Shown here: in pieces, positions 13,160 through 14,992 of the stretch
Position numbering within the stretch: the first letter of the stretch is position 1
How the letters are laid out: each line of letters begins with the position of its first letter
Assembly: GCA_964571805.1 (NCBI GenBank)
Contig: CAZNDI010000016.1
Location: forward strand, 1-14,992
DNA: 14,992 nucleotides
Source: JAUHWS01 sp964571805
GTDB taxonomy: Bacteria > Patescibacteriota > Gracilibacteria > UM-FILTER-43-11
Reading direction: 5' to 3'
Notes under the pieces: model-generated
The model's input: only the letters and a program-made list of their open reading frames with translations
Told to the model about the DNA's origin: nothing
Database searches by the model: none
Program-made: the position numbers and the translations under genes

Positions 13160-13756
13160 TCAATCATGAACTGGGCCTTTGAGCATTTCTTTGTCGGGCA
13201 GTTCTGTTCCATTTAACACGGCTTCAGTGTGTCTTTTTTGACTTTCATAAACGGCATTCAAAATCATTCTGGAGGCTCCCACGGGGTCGGGCACGTGATC
13301 CATGAAAAAATCACTGGCATTCCCTGCGGCGGTTTCCACATCGATGTCACCGTAGTTCAAGAGGGTCGGCAAAATGCCATGAATATCCGTTTTTGTGTCT
13401 TCGATATTTCTCAGTTGAGTGGCGGCTACGGTTCGTTTAAAAAAGTTCACTTGAGTGATGTCCAAAAGTCTTTGGTTGGTCAAAATAAAGATGTCAAATT
13501 CCTCATTTAGCCAGGCGACTAAAAAAACAGCGAGACTGTAAAGGAGGAAAAAACTGGCTCCCAGGTAGCCTAAAATTCCTGTATAGCTTGTGGTAGAAAG
13601 AGGAAAATTATTTGCCCAAAATATAATAAAAACGCTGACAGGGGCCAGAGAAGTGATGGTAAAAATAAAAAGCAGGCGAAAATAGACAATCCAATGTTTG
13701 CGGACGACCATCAGGGTTTCTTCATCGGGGCGTTTGCCAGGAAAGTTTTGGATCAT
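13160..13756 (-). CDS. Membrane protein with bacterial PH domain (bPH2, YdbS-like)
   Basis: The 198-residue product has two hydrophobic helices, at about 23-48 (VYFRLLFIFTITSLAPVSVF) and 58-83 (YTGILGYLGASFFLLYSLAV), joined by a short polar loop. They are followed by a bacterial pleckstrin-homology-like domain at about 86-170. The domain shows the typical FILTNQRLLDI at 90-100, QLRNIEDTKTDIHGILPTLL at 114-133 and a strand GDIDVETAAG at 136-145, ending with DPVGASRMI. The N-terminal segment GKRPDEETLMVVRKHWIVY, just before the first helix, also matches the family. Such proteins sit in the cytoplasmic membrane with the domain in the cytoplasm; their function is mostly unknown, and roles in envelope stress have been proposed. 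The C-terminal tail (170-198) is hydrophilic. It is divergent from the M23-like gene 215 bases away and may share regulation with the coiled-coil gene downstream. A modest promoter (TTGGCG, 17 bases, TAAAAA) lies upstream on the minus strand. Confidence 0.85.
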   Translation of the reverse strand: MIQNFPGKRPDEETLMVVRKHWIVYFRLLFIFTITSLAPVSVFIIFWANNFPLSTTSYTGILGYLGASFFLLYSLAVFLVAWLNEEFDIFILTNQRLLDITQVNFFKRTVAATQLRNIEDTKTDIHGILPTLLNYGDIDVETAAGNASDFFMDHVPDPVGASRMILNAVYESQKRHTEAVLNGTELPDKEMLKGPVHD

Positions 13757-13858
13757 GGGTGATTGGATATGCCTCTATTTTTAACAGAAAAATTCTTCAT
13801 CGCCAAGTTTAAGAAGATCATTTCACTTCATCCTTTTTAACTTTGAATGGCTTTTAGC

Positions 13859-13887
13859 TTGCCTTCCAATTTATTATAAATTATCTT
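13859..13887 (+). promoter_or_regulatory. Possible promoter of the M23-like gene
   Basis: TTGCCT (13859-13864) and TATCTT (13882-13887) are 17 bases apart, each a four-of-six match. A perfect 8-bp inverted repeat, TCTTTTGG at 13884-13891 and CCAAAAGA at 13900-13907, overlaps the predicted start region and could be an operator or a leader hairpin. Confidence 0.35.
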
Positions 13888-13971
13888 TTGGGCCAAGCTC
13901 CAAAAGAAAATAAAAATTAAAGTTCCCCGCCCCTTTTGCTCCTCCACCTTTAATTCTTTATTTTTTTAAAG

Positions 13972-14992
13972 ATGGACAACCCCTTATCTGTTCCAAAAAA
14001 GACGCTCAAGTGGTCTATTTTTTGGATATTAGTATCTTTTTTATTTATAAGTTCCTTAATTTCCCTGTTTCGCTTTAACGTTCTGGCTGCGCCGAATGAT
14101 GGCTTCACGGAACATGGGAAGCACTTTCCATGGAATGCAGAGGAGGTTTATGTCATGACGAGCGGTTATAATGAGGCTCCATATCATAATCAGTCTTATT
14201 CTAAATATTTATTGGATTTTGATAAAGTTGGTGTGGAGACTTTTGACGATCCTGTCAGAGCAGTAGGAGATGGAGTGGTTATTTTTACTGTGCCTAACGA
14301 TCAGGATTATAACAATGGGTGGGGCCGCCAGGTAAAAATTGACCATGGTCAAGGCTATGTGACTCAATATGATCATTTGAATTCTGTAACAGTGAATCAA
14401 GGAGATGTGGTAACCCGCGGTCAACAAATTGGAAAAATCGGCTTTACAGGGACTACTAATGGAGCCTCTCACATTCAAGTGAGCCTCTGGAAGGATGGAG
14501 TCATTGTCCCCATGGAGCAAATGATGCCAGTGCAAGGGATAAATGAGTCGATTGGCCAGATGCCAGTCATAGATTTAAAGAATAAAAATGGAAATAAATT
14601 CAGATCGCTTAATTATGATGTAGTTCCTAGTAATCCTGAACTTTTAGAAGCCACGCCTTTGAGTTGCCAAGTCGTGTTTTTAAAATGGAACCCTTCTGAA
14701 AAAACAGATAATTACTCCATTGTTCGAAAAGATGAAGGAATGGACGCTAAACAAATAAATTATGTTGACGGTAATCAAACGGTTTTTATCGATGATACGG
14801 CAAACGGCGGAAAAAACTACGAATATCAAGTTCAGGCGAACAACAATTTAGGCTCTAGCTCCTTATCGAATATGATCGCGGTTCAGATGCCCGCTGATTG
14901 CGCTGATCTCCCTCCACCCGCTCCCGTTTTAGAGCCAGCCATTGCGGAAACTTGTAATAGTGTTAATTTGACATGGTCAGACGTTGAGGGGG
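13972..14992 (+). CDS. Exported M23 (LytM)-like protein with fibronectin type III repeats (3' end cut)
   Basis: The frame is open from ATG 13972 to the window end (340 complete codons). Residues 14-40 form a hydrophobic signal or anchor ending in NVLAA, so the protein is exported. Residues about 55-182 form an M23-like beta domain: YLLDFD (79-84), DPVRAVGDGVVIF (93-105), WGRQVKIDHGQGYVTQYDHL (117-136), GDVVTRGQQIGKIGFTGTT (144-162). M23 enzymes use Zn to cut peptidoglycan cross-bridges. His72 and Asp82 may be the first two zinc ligands in a variant spacing, and His135 and His167 fit catalytic positions. The H-x-H motif, however, reads HIQ, so Gln169 replaces the third zinc ligand. Residues about 223-306 form a fibronectin type III domain (FLKWNPSEKTDNYSIVRK), and a second starts near 318 after a proline-rich linker. 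The protein may therefore bind rather than cut cell wall. No Shine-Dalgarno motif precedes the start. Confidence 0.82.
   Translation, partial: MDNPLSVPKKTLKWSIFWILVSFLFISSLISLFRFNVLAAPNDGFTEHGKHFPWNAEEVYVMTSGYNEAPYHNQSYSKYLLDFDKVGVETFDDPVRAVGDGVVIFTVPNDQDYNNGWGRQVKIDHGQGYVTQYDHLNSVTVNQGDVVTRGQQIGKIGFTGTTNGASHIQVSLWKDGVIVPMEQMMPVQGINESIGQMPVIDLKNKNGNKFRSLNYDVVPSNPELLEATPLSCQVVFLKWNPSEKTDNYSIVRKDEGMDAKQINYVDGNQTVFIDDTANGGKNYEYQVQANNNLGSSSLSNMIAVQMPADCADLPPPAPVLEPAIAETCNSVNLTWSDVEG

Noticed and set aside
14209..14535. 108-residue minus-strand open frame
   Set aside because: It is opposite the well supported M23-like domain and has no recognisable features.
1..14992. Recoded UGA (glycine code of Gracilibacteria or SR1)
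   Set aside because: ribH, the PH-domain gene and the ATPase end in TGA at the natural ends of their families, and no conserved protein is interrupted by in-frame TGA apart from the edge case at base 10.

Overview
The window reads as a bacterial chromosome segment using the standard code: three genes end in TGA where their families naturally end, and no family runs through an in-frame TGA. By eye it is moderately AT-rich. Gene order, several large unrecognised proteins, an archaeal-looking glycogen cluster and the near absence of Shine-Dalgarno motifs suggest an uncultivated lineage, possibly of the candidate phyla radiation (Peregrinibacteria-like). This placement is an inference from gene content and is weak. 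No rRNA, tRNA, CRISPR array, transposase or integrase was seen.

Left part (1-4205). The 3' end of an aspartokinase-type ACT domain opens the window. It is followed by riboflavin synthase (ribE) and lumazine synthase (ribH), the last two steps of riboflavin synthesis. A repeat-bearing intergenic stretch (1515-1781) carries two copies of a 43-nt sequence made of heptamers. Then come a STAS-domain protein, a convergent unrecognised 226-residue protein, ribosomal protein L27 (rpmA, minus strand, with a clear terminator and promoter), and a divergent endonuclease/exonuclease/phosphatase-fold protein.

Middle (4206-6665). A ROK-family sugar kinase lacking the usual zinc cysteines faces an AAA_14/DUF4143 ATPase four bases away. 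Upstream of the ATPase lies a compact set of nested palindromes that overlaps a near-consensus promoter, and the predicted transcript starts exactly at the ATG. A terminator-like hairpin and a strong divergent promoter with a structured leader complete this 387-base intergenic region.

Glycogen block (6666-11270). Three same-strand genes encode a GT-B glycosyltransferase of glycogen-synthase type, a GH57 alpha-amylase-type hydrolase and a GH15 glucoamylase. Together they can plausibly build and mobilise an alpha-glucan store; the upstream ROK kinase could phosphorylate released glucose. The 3' ends of the first two genes have each absorbed a repeat element into their coding sequence.

Right part (11267-14992). 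A 594-residue highly charged, probably coiled-coil protein of unknown function and a two-helix membrane protein with a bacterial PH domain lie on the minus strand. A secreted or membrane-anchored M23-like protein followed by fibronectin type III repeats runs off the window end.

The most interesting signals are the palindrome-controlled ATPase module, the structured leader of the glycogen block, the coding capture of repeats, and the heptamer repeat family.
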